DNA of 64,000 bases from Hafnia psychrotolerans (GTDB lineage: Bacteria; Pseudomonadota; Gammaproteobacteria; Enterobacterales; Enterobacteriaceae): assembly GCF_014639435.1 (NCBI RefSeq), contig NZ_BMFZ01000004.1, positions 1 through 64,000 of the forward strand, in the 5' to 3' direction. The notes under the pieces were generated by a model. It saw nothing but the letters and a program-made list of their open reading frames with translations, was not told where the DNA came from and did no database searches. The translations under genes were made by a program, and so were the position numbers. Shown here piece by piece: positions 20,559-30,677 of this stretch (its first letter is position 1; the number at the start of each line of letters is the position of its first letter).

Positions 20559-21278
20559 ATGAGCCTTAATCAGCCACAAACGATTGGTAAGAACTTACAG
20601 GATGTTCGTGAGCAAATCGCCGCGGCGGCGCGGCGCTGCGAGCGGCCTCTGGAAGAAATTACGCTGCTTGCAGTCAGTAAAACTAAACCTGTGAGCGCTG
20701 TCGAAGACGCGATCGCTGCCGGCCAGTTGGCGTTCGGTGAAAACTACGTGCAGGAGGGTGTGGACAAGATTGCACACTTTGCAGGACATCAGCCCGCACT
20801 GATCTGGCACTTTATCGGTCCGTTGCAATCGAATAAAAGCCGCCTCGTGGCCGAGAATTTTGACTGGTGCCAAACGGTTGACCGGCTAAAAATCGCTCAG
20901 CGCCTGAACGAACAACGTCCAGCGGATTTACCGCCGTTGCAGGTTTTGATTCAGGTAAACATCAGCGATGAGGCCAGTAAGTCCGGCATTGCCGTGGACG
21001 AAGTGGCAGCGTTGGCCATACAAATCATGGCGATGCCAAACCTGGTGCTGCGGGGTCTGATGGCGATCCCCGCCGCAGAAACGGATCACACGCGCCAATT
21101 GGCCGTTTTCGGCCAGATGCGTGATGCACTTAAGGCTTTGCAGGTGATCTGCCCGCAGGCAGATACGCTGTCGATGGGCATGACCGATGATATGCCCGCT
21201 GCCATCGCAGCAGGCAGTACCATGGTACGTATTGGCACGGCGATATTTGGTGCGCGTGATTACAACGCAAAACAGTAA
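20559..21278 (+). CDS. yggS: pyridoxal-phosphate homeostasis protein YggS
   Basis: COG0325 PLP-binding protein that buffers free PLP and influences amino-acid metabolism. It has 239 residues. The PLP lysine lies in LLAVSKTKPV near residue 40, and FGENYVQEG, WHFIGPLQSNK and the C-terminal SMGMTDDMPAAIAAGSTMVRIGTAIFG region (substrate and phosphate loop) are family signatures. It lies upstream of proC as in many bacteria. Confidence 0.94.
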   Translation: MSLNQPQTIGKNLQDVREQIAAAARRCERPLEEITLLAVSKTKPVSAVEDAIAAGQLAFGENYVQEGVDKIAHFAGHQPALIWHFIGPLQSNKSRLVAENFDWCQTVDRLKIAQRLNEQRPADLPPLQVLIQVNISDEASKSGIAVDEVAALAIQIMAMPNLVLRGLMAIPAAETDHTRQLAVFGQMRDALKALQVICPQADTLSMGMTDDMPAAIAAGSTMVRIGTAIFGARDYNAKQ

Positions 21279-21347
21279 CCCATGTCGTGGAAGAAACGGT
21301 TTTAATACATAAAAATCATCCCCCTGTTTTTAGTAGAGAGGAGCAGC

Positions 21348-22169
21348 ATGCAGCATCGCAAATTATGTTTTATTGGCGCCGGTAACATGGCGGGCGCGAT
21401 CATTTCTGGTCTGGTCGATAGCGGCTATCCAGCAAATTTGATCAGCGTTTGTGCTCCTTCAGGCAAAAACCGTGATCCGCTAGCATCCAAATATGGCGTG
21501 AAAAGCAGCGACGACAATCTCGCCTGTGCACAGGAAGCCGAAGTCGTGGTGCTGGCCGTGAAACCGCAACTGATGGCAGACGTATGTAAATCACTGCAAA
21601 AAGAGGTGGATTTCAGCGGTAAACTGGTACTGTCGATCGCCGCAGGCATCAACATCGCACGCTTCCATAGCCTGCTTGGCGAAGACGTCAATATCGTACG
21701 CATCATGCCAAATACTCCGTCATTAGTGGGTAAAGGCATGAGCGGGCTATATGCGCCAAAAGCGGTGGGTCCGCAGGACAGAGAGTACAGTAGTGATTTG
21801 ATGGGAGCGGTCGGCAAGGTATGCTGGGTTGATACCGAAGAAGGCATCAACCATATTATTGCCACCGCAGGCAGTGCGCCCGCCTATTTTTTCCTATTCA
21901 TGGAAGCTATGCAAGCCGAAGCCGAACGTTTAGGATTCAGTGCGGAAATGGCGCGTATGCTGGTAGAACAAGCCGCTAGCGGCGCTACGGCGCTGGTGGC
22001 TGCCAGCCCGGACACGCCACTGTCGCAACTGCGAGAGAACGTGACTTCCAAAGGAGGCACCACGTTTGAAGCGCTGAAAGTCTTTAACCAACAGAAGTTA
22101 CCGGAGATTGTCTCCGAAGCCATGCAAGCAGCCATTACCCGTGCGCAGGAAATGGAAAAACAGTTCTGA
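21348..22169 (+). CDS. proC: pyrroline-5-carboxylate reductase
   Basis: Last step of proline synthesis: reduces pyrroline-5-carboxylate with NAD(P)H. It has 273 residues (269 in E. coli). The Rossmann loop FIGAGNMAGAI is at the N-terminus, VRIMPNTPSLVGKGM in the middle, and the C-terminal dimer/active-site signature LRENVTSKGGTTFEAL near residue 235. GAGAGGAGCAG upstream is a good ribosome-binding site. Confidence 0.96.
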   Translation: MQHRKLCFIGAGNMAGAIISGLVDSGYPANLISVCAPSGKNRDPLASKYGVKSSDDNLACAQEAEVVVLAVKPQLMADVCKSLQKEVDFSGKLVLSIAAGINIARFHSLLGEDVNIVRIMPNTPSLVGKGMSGLYAPKAVGPQDREYSSDLMGAVGKVCWVDTEEGINHIIATAGSAPAYFFLFMEAMQAEAERLGFSAEMARMLVEQAASGATALVAASPDTPLSQLRENVTSKGGTTFEALKVFNQQKLPEIVSEAMQAAITRAQEMEKQF

Positions 22170-22199
22170 TTCAGGACTAATAATAAAATATTAATGCCC

Positions 22200-22313
22200 A
22201 AAATCATTCGAGTTGCATCATGGCGGTCACTGAGTGAATCTCTGAAAGCATAGAGTAGTCTGTGACCAGGGTTCGCGAAGCCCGCCAACGCAGAACCAGC
22301 TCGGAGAATGAGG
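22200..22313. repeat. palindromic intergenic repeat (TCATTCGAG family), long copy
   Basis: Starts ATCATTCGAGTTGCATC...GGCGG and ends CCGCCAACG...CTCGGAGAATGA, which is an imperfect inverted repeat of its start. An inner GGTCAC/GTGACC stem lies between. A shorter relative is at 26771-26816. It resembles the short dispersed palindromic elements of enterobacteria. It sits directly upstream of yggT. Confidence 0.6.
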
Positions 22314-22327
22314 GGCAAAGGGGATTT

Positions 22328-22882
22328 ATGTTAACGCTGACTTTCCTGGTCAAAACACTGATTGACCTTTACGTCATGGTTTTACTGCTGCGTATCTGGA
22401 TGCAGTGGGCGCGCACCGATTTTTACAATCCGTTCTCGCAGTTTGTGGTGAAAATTACGCAGCCGATTATCGGGCCATTGCGCCGGATTATTCCTCCGCT
22501 GGGACCGGTTGACAGCGCATCGCTGTTGTTAGCCTTCCTGCTGATGACCATCAAATATCCTCTGCTGCTGTTGATTCAGGGCGGAGGGGTATCCCTCAGT
22601 CCTTATAACCTGCTGTTCGGCCTGGTTTCTCTGGTCAAGTCCGCCGGTTATCTGGTGTTCTGGCTGATCATTATCCGCTCGCTGATGAGCTGGGTGAGCC
22701 AGGGTCGCGGGCCAATGGATTACGTTTTGATGCAGCTGACTGAACCGCTGATGTCGCCTATACGTCGTTTTCTGCCAGCGATGGGCGGTATCGACTTCTC
22801 GGCGATGGTGGTGATCCTGATCCTTTATATGCTGAACTATCTGGGTATGGACCTGCTGGGTGAGCTGTGGTTCCTGCTCTGA
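22328..22882 (+). CDS. yggT: YggT family inner-membrane protein
   Basis: Conserved membrane protein with two repeated YggT domains and about four membrane segments, 184 residues from the ATG at 22328 (AAGGGG just upstream). The repeat unit is visible twice: [37 protein letters not shown] near residues 24-60, and a second [21 protein letters not shown] near 120-140. The precise role is unknown; homologues are linked to osmotic/potassium physiology. It overlaps yggU. Confidence 0.92.
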   Translation: MLTLTFLVKTLIDLYVMVLLLRIWMQWARTDFYNPFSQFVVKITQPIIGPLRRIIPPLGPVDSASLLLAFLLMTIKYPLLLLIQGGGVSLSPYNLLFGLVSLVKSAGYLVFWLIIIRSLMSWVSQGRGPMDYVLMQLTEPLMSPIRRFLPAMGGIDFSAMVVILILYMLNYLGMDLLGELWFLL

Positions 22883-23172
22883 GTCCGGTCTTCTGGCAGG
22901 CTGACGCGCTGGTGTTGCGGCTGGTTATCCAGCCCAAAGCCAGCCGCGACAGCCTGGTAGGCATGCATGGCGACGAGTTTAAAGTCGCCATTACCGCGCC
23001 GCCGGTGGACGGTCAGGCTAATTCGCATCTGGTGAAGTATCTCGCCAAACAGTTTAAAGTCGCCAAAAGTCACATCAGCATTGAAAAGGGCGAGTTGGGC
23101 CGCCATAAACAAGTCCGCATCACGAATCCGCAAAATATCCCGGCCGAGGTCGCGGTACTGCTCGCTGAATAA
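22867..23172 (+). CDS. yggU: UPF0235 family protein YggU
   Basis: Small conserved protein (DUF167) of 101 residues with a GTG start inside the end of yggT (16-nt overlap). Conserved core: [20 protein letters not shown] and [13 protein letters not shown]. Function unsettled. The position between yggT and rdgB is the conserved enterobacterial order. Confidence 0.9.
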   Translation: MVPALSPVFWQADALVLRLVIQPKASRDSLVGMHGDEFKVAITAPPVDGQANSHLVKYLAKQFKVAKSHISIEKGELGRHKQVRITNPQNIPAEVAVLLAE

Positions 23173-23205
23173 AAAACACGCTCAATTCAATCAGGATTTT
23201 ACCCC

Positions 23206-23826
23206 ATGAACAAAGTCGTATTAGCTACCGGTAACGCCGGTAAAGTCCGTGAACTCGCCCATCTGCTGGCAGATTTTGGTTTGGACGTCGTGGCACAAAC
23301 GGAACTGGGCGTCGACTCTGCCGAAGAAACCGGCCTGACGTTCATCGAGAACGCCATTTTGAAAGCGCGTCATGCCGCAGCGATCACCGGCCTGCCTGCC
23401 ATTGCCGACGACTCAGGCCTGGCCGTTGACGTACTGGGCGGCGCGCCGGGAATTTATTCCGCACGCTACGCCGGCATTGATGCCAGCGACCAGCAAAACA
23501 TCGACAAACTGCTGGAGACGCTAAAAGATGTCCCTCAGGGACAACGCAGCGCGCAATTCCATTGTGTACTGGTGTATATGCGCCATGCTGAAGATCCGAC
23601 CCCCATTGTCTGTCACGGTTCATGGGACGGCGAAATTCTGTTTGCTGAAGCGGGAAAAGGTGGCTTCGGTTATGACCCTATCTTCCACGCTCCGGCGCTA
23701 GGCAAATCTGCGGCGGAACTGACGCGGGAAGAGAAAAGTGCGGTGTCGCATCGGGGTCAGGCATTGAAATTATTGCTCGACGCGATGAAAGAGAAAACAC
23801 TAAAGAATGCGTGTCCTGAAGCATGA
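23206..23826 (+). CDS. rdgB: dITP/XTP pyrophosphatase
   Basis: House-cleaning nucleotide pyrophosphatase that hydrolyses dITP, ITP and XTP to keep non-canonical purines out of DNA. It has 206 residues (197 in E. coli). [12 protein letters not shown] at the N-terminus, [42 protein letters not shown] (split here: [13 protein letters not shown], then [10 protein letters not shown]) and FGYDPIF are active-site landmarks. The extra length is a C-terminal tail. Its TGA overlaps the hemW ATG (ATGA). Confidence 0.95.
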   Translation: MNKVVLATGNAGKVRELAHLLADFGLDVVAQTELGVDSAEETGLTFIENAILKARHAAAITGLPAIADDSGLAVDVLGGAPGIYSARYAGIDASDQQNIDKLLETLKDVPQGQRSAQFHCVLVYMRHAEDPTPIVCHGSWDGEILFAEAGKGGFGYDPIFHAPALGKSAAELTREEKSAVSHRGQALKLLLDAMKEKTLKNACPEA

Positions 23827-24959
23827 ATACGTTGCCGCCGCTGAGCCTTTACATCCATATTCCGTGGTGCGTGCAGAAATGCCCGTACTGCGATTTCAAT
23901 TCACATGCGCTAAAAGGCGAAGTGCCGCACGACGATTATGTCGCGCACTTGCTGGCCGATCTTGATGCTGACCTGCATCTGACCGCTGGCCGCGAGGTGA
24001 GGACGATTTTCATCGGCGGCGGCACCCCAAGTCTGCTCAGCGCAGCCGCGATGCAAAACCTGCTCGACGGCGTGCGTGCACGCTTGCCGCTGGCTGCGGA
24101 TGCTGAAATTACCATGGAAGCCAATCCCGGCACTGTCGAAGCCGATCGCTTCAGCGCTTACCAGCGCGCCGGCGTGAACCGCATCTCCATCGGTGTACAA
24201 AGTTTCAGTGCGCAGAAACTGGAGCGTCTGGGACGTATTCACGGCCCGCAAGAGGCTAAACGCGCCGCGCATCTGGCGGCCGACTTAAACCTACGCAGTT
24301 TTAATCTCGATTTAATGCACGGATTACCCGACCAGACACTCGAAGAGGCGTTGGACGATTTGCGTCAGGCTATTGCGCTCAATCCGCCGCATCTGTCGTG
24401 GTATCAGCTGACCATCGAGCCCAATACAATGTATGCCTCGCGCCCACCGACATTGCCAGATGACGATGCGCTGTGGGATATTTTCGAACAGGGTGACCAA
24501 CTCCTTACTGCGGCAGGATACCTACAATATGAAACCTCTGCCTATGCCAAGCCCGGTTACCAGTGCCAGCACAATCTCAATTACTGGCGCTTCGGAGATT
24601 ATCTTGGGATCGGCTGCGGCGCACACGGCAAACTCACGCAGTCCGATGGGCAGATTCTGCGGACGGTGAAAACCAAGCATCCACGCGGATATATGCAAAG
24701 CCGTTATATGGATAAAATGCACCAGGTGGAAACCAAAGAGTTACCGTTTGAATTCTTTATGAACCGCTTCCGCTTGTTGGAAGCCGCGCCGCGTGAAGAG
24801 TTTGCAATTTATACGGGTCTGGATGAGTCGGTGATCCGTCTGCAACTGGACGAAGCTATCGCAAAAAACTATCTGCTGGAAACGAATGCACACTGGCAGA
24901 TCACCCAGCATGGCAAGTTGTTCCTGAACTCCCTGCTGGAACTGTTTTTAGACGAATAG
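23823..24959 (+). CDS. hemW: heme chaperone HemW
   Basis: Radical-SAM protein related to coproporphyrinogen III dehydrogenase HemN that acts as a heme chaperone. It has 378 residues, as in E. coli. The [4Fe-4S] motif is C16-x3-C20-x2-C23 ([11 protein letters not shown]); [10 protein letters not shown] follows. It is translationally coupled to rdgB by a 4-nt overlap and ended by a terminator shared with yggN. Confidence 0.95.
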   Translation: MNTLPPLSLYIHIPWCVQKCPYCDFNSHALKGEVPHDDYVAHLLADLDADLHLTAGREVRTIFIGGGTPSLLSAAAMQNLLDGVRARLPLAADAEITMEANPGTVEADRFSAYQRAGVNRISIGVQSFSAQKLERLGRIHGPQEAKRAAHLAADLNLRSFNLDLMHGLPDQTLEEALDDLRQAIALNPPHLSWYQLTIEPNTMYASRPPTLPDDDALWDIFEQGDQLLTAAGYLQYETSAYAKPGYQCQHNLNYWRFGDYLGIGCGAHGKLTQSDGQILRTVKTKHPRGYMQSRYMDKMHQVETKELPFEFFMNRFRLLEAAPREEFAIYTGLDESVIRLQLDEAIAKNYLLETNAHWQITQHGKLFLNSLLELFLDE

Positions 24960-24964
24960 CGACA

Positions 24965-25008
24965 ATAAAAAAGAGCGCAGCCTTCGCAGACTGCGCCCTT
25001 CTCTATTT
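24965..25008. terminator. bidirectional terminator between hemW and yggN
   Basis: GCGCAG/CTGCGC stem with a 10-nt loop; an A-run on the left and T-rich sequence (CTTCTCTATTTT) on the right. It serves convergent hemW and yggN. Confidence 0.7.
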
Positions 25009-25017
25009 TGCATACTT

Positions 25018-25746
25018 TTATTTAAGATCGGCCAGCAACGTCTTATGTTGTTTATCGAGTTTTTTCACACGGTTACAGACATCATCGCCGAAGGCTTTGA
25101 ATTCCTGTTCCTGTTTGCTCCACTCGTTCTGCACTGCTTGTTGCAGGCCGCCCAGATTACCCATCACAGCCTGTAGCGGATTCCCGCCGCTGGTTGCTTG
25201 CTTAATCCCCATTTCATTCAGGCTGTCTTGCATCACGCCCCCCATACTCTGTTCCAGAATACGTCGGCCATCCTGCTTAACTTGCTCAACCGCCTGATGG
25301 TGAAAGGTCAGGCCATCGGTCCGATGTTCAATAATGCGATTCATCTGCTGCTTCAACTGAGTATCGAGCGTGGTAAGGCGGTTGCGTACGTTGCTTTCGC
25401 TACCGAGCTGCTGAACGATAACTCTGTCCAGCGCTATTCGCCCTTTTTCCAGATGCGCGGTTGCCCCTTGGTCGATCCACGGCAGTTCACGGCGCAGTGA
25501 AGCCTGATAATCGATCGCTTCCTGCCGCTGTTTGGCGCTTAATGTGATTTCTTTGCCATTTTGTGACACGTCACCGTTAGGGGTGATGAGTAAGCTACCG
25601 CTGGCACCTATCACCTGGACATTCTGCGGCTTGATCACCACGTCGTCCTGCGGGTTCACGTCACACTGGTAGTCCGCCTGTGCACTCCATGTTGTCATTG
25701 CCAGCAATGCGGCAACGCCCAGTTTAGATACCGTTTTGAATTCCAT
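25018..25746 (-). CDS. yggN: DUF2884 periplasmic protein YggN
   Basis: Conserved enterobacterial protein of 242 residues with an N-terminal signal peptide ending at about WSAQA, so probably periplasmic. It contains ITPNGDVSQNGKEITLSAKQ and an alpha-helical, Gln/Glu-rich C-terminal half with coiled-coil character. No catalytic motif is visible and its function is unknown. It lies between hemW and glsB as in E. coli. Confidence 0.9.
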   Translation of the reverse strand: MEFKTVSKLGVAALLAMTTWSAQADYQCDVNPQDDVVIKPQNVQVIGASGSLLITPNGDVSQNGKEITLSAKQRQEAIDYQASLRRELPWIDQGATAHLEKGRIALDRVIVQQLGSESNVRNRLTTLDTQLKQQMNRIIEHRTDGLTFHHQAVEQVKQDGRRILEQSMGGVMQDSLNEMGIKQATSGGNPLQAVMGNLGGLQQAVQNEWSKQEQEFKAFGDDVCNRVKKLDKQHKTLLADLK

Positions 25747-25772
25747 GTTCTCTCCCTTTAGACAGCAAACAA

Positions 25773-26702
25773 TTAAAATATTGAACGGCCAATTCGTTGC
25801 GCCAGTTTTTCTAAGGCAGCGGTTCCGGCCAAAGAGTTCCCTGCAGCGTCAAGTTCCGGTGACCAGACGGCAATACACATCTCGCCCGGTACGATGGCGA
25901 TGATGCCACCACCTACCCCGGATTTCCCCGGCATACCGACACGGTAGGCGAACTCACCCGCGCCGTCATACATACCGCTGGTCACCATCAGCGCGTTGAT
26001 CTGCCGCGCCTGACGGGGCTCAAGCAATGCGTCATCGCTGCCAAGCGGTTGGCCTTTATTTGCCAGATAAACGAAGGTACGCGCCAGTTCTGCACAGCTC
26101 ATCCGCAGTGCGCAATAATGAAAGTAAGTTTGGAGAACAGTGATGACGTCATTGTCGAAGTTACCGAAAGACTTCATCAAATACGCAATGGCCGCATTGC
26201 GGTCAGAATGTTCGAACTCTGAACGCGCTACGTCGCGATCGTAGTTGATATCTGGCATTCCGGCCAGTTGACGCACCACTTCCAGCATTCTTTGCCTCGG
26301 TGCCGTCAGGCGGGTTTGCAGTAAATCACACACCACCAGCGCACCGGGATTGATAAAGGGATTACGCGGCTTACCTTGCTCCAGTTCAAGCTGGACCAGT
26401 GAGTTGAAAGGCTGACCCGACGGCTCTTTGCCGACGCGTTGCCAGATTTCACTCTCTTGATAACGGGTCAGCGCCAGCGTCAAGCTCAGCACTTTGGAGA
26501 TCGACTGAATGGAAAAGCGGCTGTCGGCATCACCGGCGCTGAACGTTTCACCCGAGGTGGTGCATACCGCAATGCCCAAATTATATGGGCTGACGTCAGC
26601 CAGTGCCGGGATGTATCCCGCGACTTTGCCGCGACCAATCAGCGGGCGAACCTGTGTCAGAATATCTTCCAGTAAACTGTTATCGAGTTCAGTGCCCAAC
26701 AT
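25773..26702 (-). CDS. glsB: glutaminase B
   Basis: Serine-dependent glutaminase that hydrolyses glutamine to glutamate and ammonia. It has 309 residues, equal to the E. coli YneH/GlsB family length. The SxxK catalytic motif is in [23 protein letters not shown], the tyrosine-bearing [12 protein letters not shown] and [12 protein letters not shown] (C-terminal loop) are family hallmarks. Confidence 0.94.
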   Translation of the reverse strand: MLGTELDNSLLEDILTQVRPLIGRGKVAGYIPALADVSPYNLGIAVCTTSGETFSAGDADSRFSIQSISKVLSLTLALTRYQESEIWQRVGKEPSGQPFNSLVQLELEQGKPRNPFINPGALVVCDLLQTRLTAPRQRMLEVVRQLAGMPDINYDRDVARSEFEHSDRNAAIAYLMKSFGNFDNDVITVLQTYFHYCALRMSCAELARTFVYLANKGQPLGSDDALLEPRQARQINALMVTSGMYDGAGEFAYRVGMPGKSGVGGGIIAIVPGEMCIAVWSPELDAAGNSLAGTAALEKLAQRIGRSIF

Positions 26703-26770
26703 CCTGCCTCCAGATGTAACAAAGGTGCCGAAAAGGCACCTCTAATTTCAACGATCCTTCAGGACCGGCC

Positions 26771-26816
26771 TAAATCATTCGAGTTACATTCAACCCAGAG
26801 GCAGCTCGAAGGATGG
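26771..26816. repeat. palindromic intergenic repeat (TCATTCGAG family), short copy
   Basis: ATCATTCGAGTTACATT at one end and CAGCTCGAAGGATGG at the other form an imperfect hairpin in the gap between yggL and glsB. It shares the ATCATTCGAGTTRCAT start with the repeat at 22200-22313. Confidence 0.55.
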
Positions 26817-26824
26817 TGGCAGAA

Positions 26825-27151
26825 TCAATCCCACCAGATGTCAAACAAATCGCTAACTTCAACATCTTCCATCTTATGGTCTTCCAACCATTTTTTAACC
26901 AGTGCGCGGTGCTCATCGGTGCAATGACCGATATCTTGCAAGCAGATTAAACCTTCCCACTGTAGATAGCCGCTGCCGTCAAAGGCCAATTTATTCGGCT
27001 CGATCGCGCCTTCGATAAACGCGTCCAATTGCTCGTCGATAGTTTCAACCGGAGTACCTTCCGGGAAACGCCATTTTACCGAAAAACCCAGTTCCTGGAA
27101 CTCGGCAATGTGTAACTTCTTACGTAAACGACGACTACGATTCGTGGCCAT
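26825..27151 (-). CDS. yggL: DUF469 family protein YggL
   Basis: Small acidic conserved protein (108 residues) found next to trmB in gammaproteobacteria. The N-terminus is basic ([15 protein letters not shown]), followed by FQELGFSVKWRF and the C-terminal DVEVSDLFDIWW. In E. coli it has been reported to associate with the 50S ribosomal subunit; here that is by homology. Its ATG overlaps the trmB stop by one base, so the two are coupled. Confidence 0.92.
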   Translation of the reverse strand: MATNRSRRLRKKLHIAEFQELGFSVKWRFPEGTPVETIDEQLDAFIEGAIEPNKLAFDGSGYLQWEGLICLQDIGHCTDEHRALVKKWLEDHKMEDVEVSDLFDIWWD

Positions 27152-27870
27152 TATTGCTTCCTCTCAAACATCAGATCCCATACACCGTGGCCTAAACGCT
27201 GGCCACGCATTTCGAACTTGGTTACCGGGCGCGACTCAGGCCGCGGTACATAATTATTTTCTTGCGACAGGTTGTGCCAGTTTTCAAGGCTGGTCATCAC
27301 CTCTAGCATATGTTCGGCGTAAGGCTCCCAGTCGGTTGCCATATGAAATACACCGCCCACTTTCAGTTTGCTGCGCAGTAGCTCAACGAAGACCGGCTGA
27401 ACAATACGGCGCTTATTATGGCGCGCTTTGTGCCACGGGTCAGGAAAGAATAGTTGCACCATGTCCAGCGAACCATCAGGGATCATCTTTTCCAGTACTT
27501 CTACCGCATCATGACACATCACACGCAGGTTGCTGACGCCCTCTTCCTGCGCCGTTGCCAGACAGGCACCCACGCCTGGCGAGTGAACTTCAATACCGAT
27601 GAAGTTCTGCTCAGGCTTTTGCGCCGCCATGGTCACCAGCGACGTGCCCATACCAAAGCCGATCTCCAGCACGACAGGCGCAGTACGTCCAAACAGCGCA
27701 TCAATGTCCAATGGCTGTGCCTGATATTCAACCCCCATCACCGGCCAGATATTGTCGAGCGCGTGTTGCTGCCCCTTGGTCAGACGGCCCTGACGGCGAA
27801 CAAAACTGCGGATACGACGCATAGCGCGACCGTTCTCATCGAACTCCGGGGAAACGACGTCGTTTTTCAT
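27151..27870 (-). CDS. trmB: tRNA (guanine-N7)-methyltransferase
   Basis: Methylates G46 in the variable loop of tRNAs using S-adenosylmethionine. It has 239 residues (239 in E. coli). The SAM motif is [14 protein letters not shown], followed by [13 protein letters not shown] and [15 protein letters not shown] (tRNA-binding and catalytic region). First gene of trmB-yggL; divergent from mutY with about 220 nt between. Confidence 0.96.
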   Translation of the reverse strand: MKNDVVSPEFDENGRAMRRIRSFVRRQGRLTKGQQHALDNIWPVMGVEYQAQPLDIDALFGRTAPVVLEIGFGMGTSLVTMAAQKPEQNFIGIEVHSPGVGACLATAQEEGVSNLRVMCHDAVEVLEKMIPDGSLDMVQLFFPDPWHKARHNKRRIVQPVFVELLRSKLKVGGVFHMATDWEPYAEHMLEVMTSLENWHNLSQENNYVPRPESRPVTKFEMRGQRLGHGVWDLMFERKQ

Positions 27871-28087
27871 CGGGCTTTCACTCTATTGGGCAGTGCTGTT
27901 CTCAGCATTGCGCGGTTGGGCAGTAGCGGTTAGGCAACAAATCAAGGAATGGCGCATTATCCAAACCTATGCCCGATAAGCAAGTCTTGTGGGCAGAAAC
28001 AGTCCGGAAAGTTCCGGTTTACTCCCTTCGACGTCTGTGATGTGATCCGCTCCTGACTTTTCACCCTGCCGGATTTGCCACTCATCT

Positions 28088-29146
28088 ATGATACAGAACT
28101 TCGCGCCGCTGGTGCTGGGCTGGTACCAACGCTATGGCCGCAAAACGCTGCCGTGGCAGCTCGAAAAAACACCCTATAAAGTATGGCTCTCTGAAGTGAT
28201 GTTGCAACAAACGCAGGTTGCGACCGTCATTCCCTATTTTGAACGCTTTATGGCACGTTTTCCTACCGTCAATGATCTTGCCGTCGCGCCGCAGGATGAA
28301 GTTCTCCATCTGTGGACCGGTCTCGGTTATTACGCCCGTGCGCGTAATTTGCATAAAGCTGCACAGATCATTGCCACCGAACATGGCGGCATTTTCCCGA
28401 CAGTTTTCGAGGTGGTTAACGCCTTGCCGGGCATTGGCCGTTCCACGGCGGGCGCAGTGCTGTCGCTCTCCCTGGGACAGCACCATCCTATTCTCGACGG
28501 TAATGTAAAGCGCGTGCTGTCACGCTGCTATGCTGTTGATGGCTGGCCGGGTGAAAAAAAGGTTGAGAACCGCTTATGGCAAATCGCCGAACAGGTCACG
28601 CCAGCCAAGGGCGTTGAGCAGTTTAATCAGGCGATGATGGATCTGGGAGCAATGGTCTGTACCCGTTCTAAACCCAAATGTGAACTTTGCCCTCTGAATA
28701 CCCACTGTGAAGCCTACGCGCACAACAGTTGGGCTAAATATCCGGGTAAAAAACCGAAGAAGATCTTACCGGAAAAAACCGCATTTATGCTGATGATTCA
28801 GCAAGATGATGGCGTCTGGTTGGAGCAGCGTCCTCCCGTCGGCCTGTGGGGTGGCTTATTCTGCTTCCCACAGTTTGCCAGTCTTGATGAACTGGAAGGT
28901 GGCGCCAAAAAATATGGCGTTACCCTTGAGCAGTTGCAACAGCAGACCGCTTTTCGTCACACTTTCAGCCATTTCCATCTGGATATCGTCCCTATGTGGC
29001 TAAATCTACGCTCAGCGCCGGGTTGCATGGATGAAAGTGCGGGTCTCTGGTATAACTTAGCGCAGCCACAATCTGTCGGGCTGGCTGCACCGGTTGAACG
29101 TTTATTAACTCAGTTGGCAAAAGAGCAATCCCTACATAAAAAATAA
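28088..29146 (+). CDS. mutY: adenine DNA glycosylase
   Basis: Base-excision repair enzyme that removes adenine mispaired with 8-oxoguanine. It has 352 residues. The helix-hairpin-helix [15 protein letters not shown] is followed by the catalytic Asp in [11 protein letters not shown]. The iron-sulphur loop C-x6-C-x2-C-x5-C is in [17 protein letters not shown]. The C-terminal NUDIX-like domain with [12 protein letters not shown] recognises 8-oxoG. Followed closely by yggX. Confidence 0.97.
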   Translation: MIQNFAPLVLGWYQRYGRKTLPWQLEKTPYKVWLSEVMLQQTQVATVIPYFERFMARFPTVNDLAVAPQDEVLHLWTGLGYYARARNLHKAAQIIATEHGGIFPTVFEVVNALPGIGRSTAGAVLSLSLGQHHPILDGNVKRVLSRCYAVDGWPGEKKVENRLWQIAEQVTPAKGVEQFNQAMMDLGAMVCTRSKPKCELCPLNTHCEAYAHNSWAKYPGKKPKKILPEKTAFMLMIQQDDGVWLEQRPPVGLWGGLFCFPQFASLDELEGGAKKYGVTLEQLQQQTAFRHTFSHFHLDIVPMWLNLRSAPGCMDESAGLWYNLAQPQSVGLAAPVERLLTQLAKEQSLHKK

Positions 29147-29155
29147 GGAATGAGC

Positions 29156-29428
29156 ATGAGCAGAACGATTTTTTGCACTTTTTTAAAGCGTGATGCGGAA
29201 GGCCAGGACTTCCAGCTTTATCCAGGCGAGATTGGCAAACGAATCTTTAATGAGATTTCGAAAGAAGCCTGGTCGCAATGGATGAGCAAACAAACCATGC
29301 TGATCAATGAGAAAAAACTTAGCATGATGAATCCAGATGACCGTAAATTGCTGGAGCAGGAGATGGTGAATTTCCTGTTTGAAGGCCAGGACGTGCATAT
29401 CGAAGGCTATACGCCGCCGTCGAAATAA
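29156..29428 (+). CDS. yggX: YggX, iron-sulphur protection / Fe(II) trafficking protein
   Basis: Small cytosolic protein (90 residues) that helps protect Fe-S clusters from oxidative damage. The start MSRTIFCTF at 29156 is preferred over the ATG 6 nt upstream because AAGGA is best spaced to it and E. coli YggX starts here. Conserved Cys7 and [16 protein letters not shown] and IEGYTPP are seen. It follows mutY, itself an Fe-S enzyme, by 9 nt. Confidence 0.95.
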   Translation: MSRTIFCTFLKRDAEGQDFQLYPGEIGKRIFNEISKEAWSQWMSKQTMLINEKKLSMMNPDDRKLLEQEMVNFLFEGQDVHIEGYTPPSK

Positions 29429-29501
29429 TCATTTTTTAACTCTGCAGGCTGCGTTTCATGTCACGTTTGCCCGTCATCTTTCGTCACGGTACAGTTTTAA
29501 G

Positions 29502-30581
29502 ATGAAGAAAATTTTAGCTTTGCTGGTTATCGCTCCGATGTTGATCTCCTGCTCGGGCAGCAAGAATAACGCGTTTGATGAAGCCTATGTTAAGGACACC
29601 AACGGCTTCGATATTTTGATGGGTCAGTTCGCCCACAATATCGAGAACATCTGGGGGCTGAATGAAGTCCTGATCGCCGGACCTAAAGACTACGTAAAAT
29701 ACAGCGATCAATACTATACGCGCAGCCACATCAATTTTGATGCCGGTACTATCACTATCGAAACCATCGCCGGTACCAACCCGTCGGCGAACCTGCGTCA
29801 AGCGATCATCAGTACGTTGCTGGTCGGTGAGGATCCGGGCAACGTTGACCTTTATTCTGACGCCAATGATATTGAGATCAGCCGTGAGCCCATGCTCTAC
29901 GGGCAGGTGCTGGACAACACCGGACAGCCTATCCGCTGGCAGGGCCGTGCCGCCAGCTTTGCTGATTATCTGATACAGAATAAATTGCAGCGCCGTCAAT
30001 CAGGTCTGCACATCATCTATTCCGTCACGATTCAGATGGTGCCAAACCACCTGAACAAGCGTGCGCATAAATATTTGCCGATGGTGCGTGAAGCCTCAGC
30101 CAAATATGGTGTGGATCAGTCACTGATACTGGCAATCATGCAGACCGAATCGGCCTTTAACCCTTATGCCGTGAGTCATGCGGATGCCTTGGGCTTGATG
30201 CAGGTCGTGCAACATAGCGCCGGTGTGGACGTGTTTAAATCAGAGGGTAAATGGGGCAAGCCAAGCCGCAGCTATCTGTTTGATCCACAGAATAATATCA
30301 ATACAGGTACTGCCTATCTGGCCATGTTGCAAAACGTTTATCTCGGCAATATCACCAATCCGACATCGAGACGTTATGCGGTGATCACCGCCTACAATGG
30401 GGGTGCTGGCAGTGTGTTACGCGTGTTTAGTAGTAATAAAACGCAGGCGTTTAATATCATCAACAATATGGCGCCAGGCGACGTTTACACGACGCTGACC
30501 ACCAAGCATCCGTCAGGCGAGTCACGACGTTATCTCTACAAGGTAAACAACACCCAGAAGAGCTATCGTCGCATCGACTAA
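29502..30581 (+). CDS. mltC: membrane-bound lytic murein transglycosylase C
   Basis: Outer-membrane lipoprotein that cleaves peptidoglycan to anhydromuropeptides. It has 359 residues from the ATG at 29502, the E. coli length. The signal ends LISC, so Cys17 would be lipidated. The SLT catalytic domain starts near residue 190: the catalytic Glu is in [12 protein letters not shown], followed by DALGLMQV and [13 protein letters not shown]. It is last in the mutY-yggX-mltC run and followed by a strong terminator. Confidence 0.95.
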   Translation: MKKILALLVIAPMLISCSGSKNNAFDEAYVKDTNGFDILMGQFAHNIENIWGLNEVLIAGPKDYVKYSDQYYTRSHINFDAGTITIETIAGTNPSANLRQAIISTLLVGEDPGNVDLYSDANDIEISREPMLYGQVLDNTGQPIRWQGRAASFADYLIQNKLQRRQSGLHIIYSVTIQMVPNHLNKRAHKYLPMVREASAKYGVDQSLILAIMQTESAFNPYAVSHADALGLMQVVQHSAGVDVFKSEGKWGKPSRSYLFDPQNNINTGTAYLAMLQNVYLGNITNPTSRRYAVITAYNGGAGSVLRVFSSNKTQAFNIINNMAPGDVYTTLTTKHPSGESRRYLYKVNNTQKSYRRID

Positions 30582-30605
30582 CTCAACACGGCGATGAGCA
30601 GCAAT

Positions 30606-30637
30606 AAAAACCGGAGGCTCCTGAGCCTCCGGTTTTT
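30606..30637. terminator. terminator after mltC
   Basis: Near-perfect hairpin AAACCGGAGGCTC/GAGCCTCCGGTTT flanked by As and Ts, so probably active in both directions, between convergent mltC and ornithine decarboxylase. Confidence 0.9.
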
Positions 30638-30677
30638 ATATGTTTTCACAAAACGTCTGTGCTGAAAATGACCGGCG

